DNA of 64,000 nucleotides from Spisula solida (Eukaryota > Mollusca > Bivalvia > Venerida > Mactridae), in the NCBI GenBank assembly GCA_947247005.1, contig OX365950.1, positions 8,320,720 through 8,384,719 on the forward strand, in the 5' to 3' direction. How positions within the stretch are numbered: the first letter of the stretch is position 1; every line of letters starts with the position of its first letter. This document shows positions 61,306-64,000 of this stretch, one piece after another. Below the pieces are notes generated by a model, which was given only the letters and a program-made list of their open reading frames with translations, was not told the origin of the DNA and made no database searches. The position numbers and the translations under genes are program-made.

Positions 61306-64000
61306 TATAAAGGATATTTCTGTATCAAAAGTAAACAACATAATTACTAGTGCATGGGGATATGAGTCCAGAAAGGAGCTAACTGCTGCTCAACCGGTGG
61401 CGCTTAGGATGGTGTCACATGACGGCCAACGTCATGCGCCACTTGCATGAATAGAAAATTGTTATAAGCGTATTCAGTCGGAGAGGTCTTACTCTGAATG
61501 AATGCTAATTTGTTTTTGAGCATTGCTGATAAAACAAAATTGTTAGATGAAAATTCTCAAATAGAGTGTTCACTTCTCATATTTACATAACATATAAGTA
61601 TTTTAACTCCTTGTAAAATATGAGCTTCAATACTGCTTGGTATTTTGTTAATTCTTCTTTAAAAAGGTCAACCCTTAATTTCATGTTTACCGGTATGTAT
61701 GCCACAATACACTGGCTCCAGAATGGCCAAAGATATAATACAATATGAATGGTGCTATTTACGATAATAATTGGCCCTAGATATGAATTTCTACATTGAA
61801 AATGTGGACAAATATTAGCTTATACAATATGCTGTATTCCAATAAAAAGAGCTGAGACTTGTAGATCGAATGGTTTTAAGTGAAATCAAATTTAAATGTG
61901 ATAAATTATTCACCATTTGTTCAGGTTAACTGTTTGGTCACTCATATAATTCTCTTCCTAATTAAAAGTTACAGTTTTCAAGCTGAACTTGATTCTGAAT
62001 ATTTGCAATATTGGACAAAATTAAAGCACATTATTTTGGACAAAAAACATAATCTTCAACAATATGCAGTTATACTGCAAAGTTAAAAAAAGTGCAGAGA
62101 ATGGTCAAAAACAGACAAAGACTATTTAAAGTCGAAAGCTAATTCACTATGTCTTTGTTTGTTGTTTTGAAGAGACATGTGTTTACAAAGCAATGTATAT
62201 GAGACTAATTATTAGATGAGTTTGAATGTCAAAGTAGCTTACACATTTACTTCACCATAGTTTATGAGACCATTTCTGGTTTCAATGATATTATTATACC
62301 GTCTCATTTTGATATGGAAAGTAGTACTTTTTTCTGTGTTTAAAATTGACTGCATGTATGTTAATTTCTTTTTCAATGTTACTGTCTTGTGTTATGGGGC
62401 TATATTTGGCATAACGCCTGGTCTGACTTTATTTTGCACACAATAATGCTATTTTTACCCATTTTCTGTATTGTGACCATAATTACTGCATAAATTACCT
62501 TTGAACATTGATTGTTAAGGTAGGAAACTAGAATTTTCAGTTGTGGTTTGAATGGACATTTTTCTTTTCTATTGTGGGTTGACATTGAAATTTGTCAACC
62601 CTTTGTCAATATTGGCAATATTTGAATCTCGTATGAGCTGTTACATGACAAGGGGTTGTAACGCATCTTGAATTTTTTTGAAAATTTTACATCATAGGGT
62701 CGTTTTTATTTGTCATTTTGTTGTATTAAATTTGACCTTTGGTACTCTTTGTTTGTGCATCTGATTAGCAAGGGGAAGCTTTATGTATGTTCATGTTTAG
62801 AACCCTCTTTGTAATGTCAATTAGGTTCAGGGAGTTGTGTTGTGCATTTCAGTTTTTGCTCTATTATGGTATGGCGTAGGATTTACATCTTTGTCTAAGT
62901 GATCCAGTTAAACGATAAGGCACAGGTTTTAAATCACTTGTACCTTGGATTTCATGTTAATGTACAGATTCTTTTGATGTTTCTTTCTAATCTTTATAAT
63001 ATTACAGTGAAGTGTTCTGTCAGGATCATGGGCTTGAAGCTTTAATGTGATGTATTGAACATTGTCAATGCTATAAATTTAAAATTCTGTAGGTACTCTT
63101 GGTGTAAATATGTGATATTTTATTGTACCGGCTCTAGTGCGGTTTGAGTGTGGTTTATAGGTGTTTGACCTGAAGATTATCGCAGTACTGTTTGTTCCTA
63201 ATCATATAATCGCCCACTTCACACTTGCTCTTTTCCCGATTTTTCTACCACGATTTTTAACGTATTCTGGCTCGGTATGATTTTTACTTGTTTATCTTAA
63301 GCTTTACCAGATTATAAATAAAAAGACAGTAAAAATGGACACTATTTAACCCTGTAAAAATGGACAATATTTTATCTTCATTCATATACTCTGTGTGAAA
63401 TAAATACGACTTAATTCTTCCCTGGACATGTTTTTCTTAAACAGAAGATTATTTTTGGTAAATAAACTTCAATGGAAATGAAAGTAAACTTAAGTCTGAC
63501 TTAAAACTTGCGAACAAAAGCTAAACTGACAATAACAGTTACTGATCGTGATCTGTGTCAATATGGAACCTGTTTATACGGACTTTAAAAGGGACATTGA
63601 GCGGACACAAAAGGTCCCCCTTATTGGTTTTTCACTGTTTCTGCATAGATCAATGAAAGTTATCACAAAATGACTTAAAGTCTTTGTAATCACTACCTGG
63701 CACGTTCAATTGTTATATTGTACATGAATGTAATTAAGATATCACTCTCTATCTGTTATAAATGTTATAAATAAGGTCTGATCTTCAGTGTGTATAATTA
63801 TGACTTAGGTGTGTACTTTTTTGTGTACTTTTAATGGGGATAACCTTTTCACCTGGTAATTTAGATATAACCTAATTAACATATCTTTAAAAAATATTAT
63901 TGAAGATCGCTTGCTACACATGCTGAGATATTTGGAATTTACATGTGACGAGGAAATTGATTAGTATAATATCATTTATTTTGTAACACTTCGTAAAGTT
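61306..64000. other. Right end of window, no gene recognised
   Basis: This AT-rich DNA is presumed to be intron 2 of the PDZ gene. I searched for a phase-2 acceptor continuing the PDZ protein and saw none I could defend. No bounded repeat was found. Confidence 0.5.

Overview
This is eukaryotic, intron-rich, AT-rich DNA (about two thirds A+T by eye), probably from a lophotrochozoan and most likely a bivalve mollusc. The basis is animal-only gene families (otopetrin, CCDC134), short GT-AG exons, several long minisatellites, and many short non-autonomous DNA transposons. The species assignment is inference; there is no bacterial-style gene organisation.

Layout. 2,763-10,828 (+): the last seven visible exons of an otopetrin proton channel covering all twelve membrane segments; the amino-terminal tail exon is missing or upstream. 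10,829-15,577: repeats and a possible decayed transposon. 15,578-19,431 (-): a complete six-exon CCDC134 homologue, a secretory-pathway protein with a KDEL-like tail. 21,143-26,730 (+): a complete seven-exon YIPF6, a five-pass Golgi/ER membrane protein. CCDC134 and YIPF6 are head to head about 1.7 kb apart and may share a promoter region. 26,731-34,797: an intergenic region full of mobile elements and minisatellites. 34,798-56,230 (+): the first two coding exons of a PDZ-domain protein, which split the PDZ domain across a 21-kb intron and run on beyond the window. 56,231-64,000: its second intron, carrying nested transposons.

The repeats are the most unusual part. At least eight non-autonomous elements have readable inverted termini and target duplications. 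They include hAT-type elements with 8-bp duplications, pogo/Tigger-like and mariner-like elements with TA duplications, and two composite elements that carry tandem repeats in their cores. Five long minisatellite arrays (25, 35, 48, 58 and 69 bp units) are present, and the 58-bp array shows a 10-unit higher-order period. No transposase, reverse transcriptase, CRISPR array, rRNA gene or intact tRNA gene was recognised.

The four genes share no evident pathway, except that CCDC134 and YIPF6 both act in the early secretory system.
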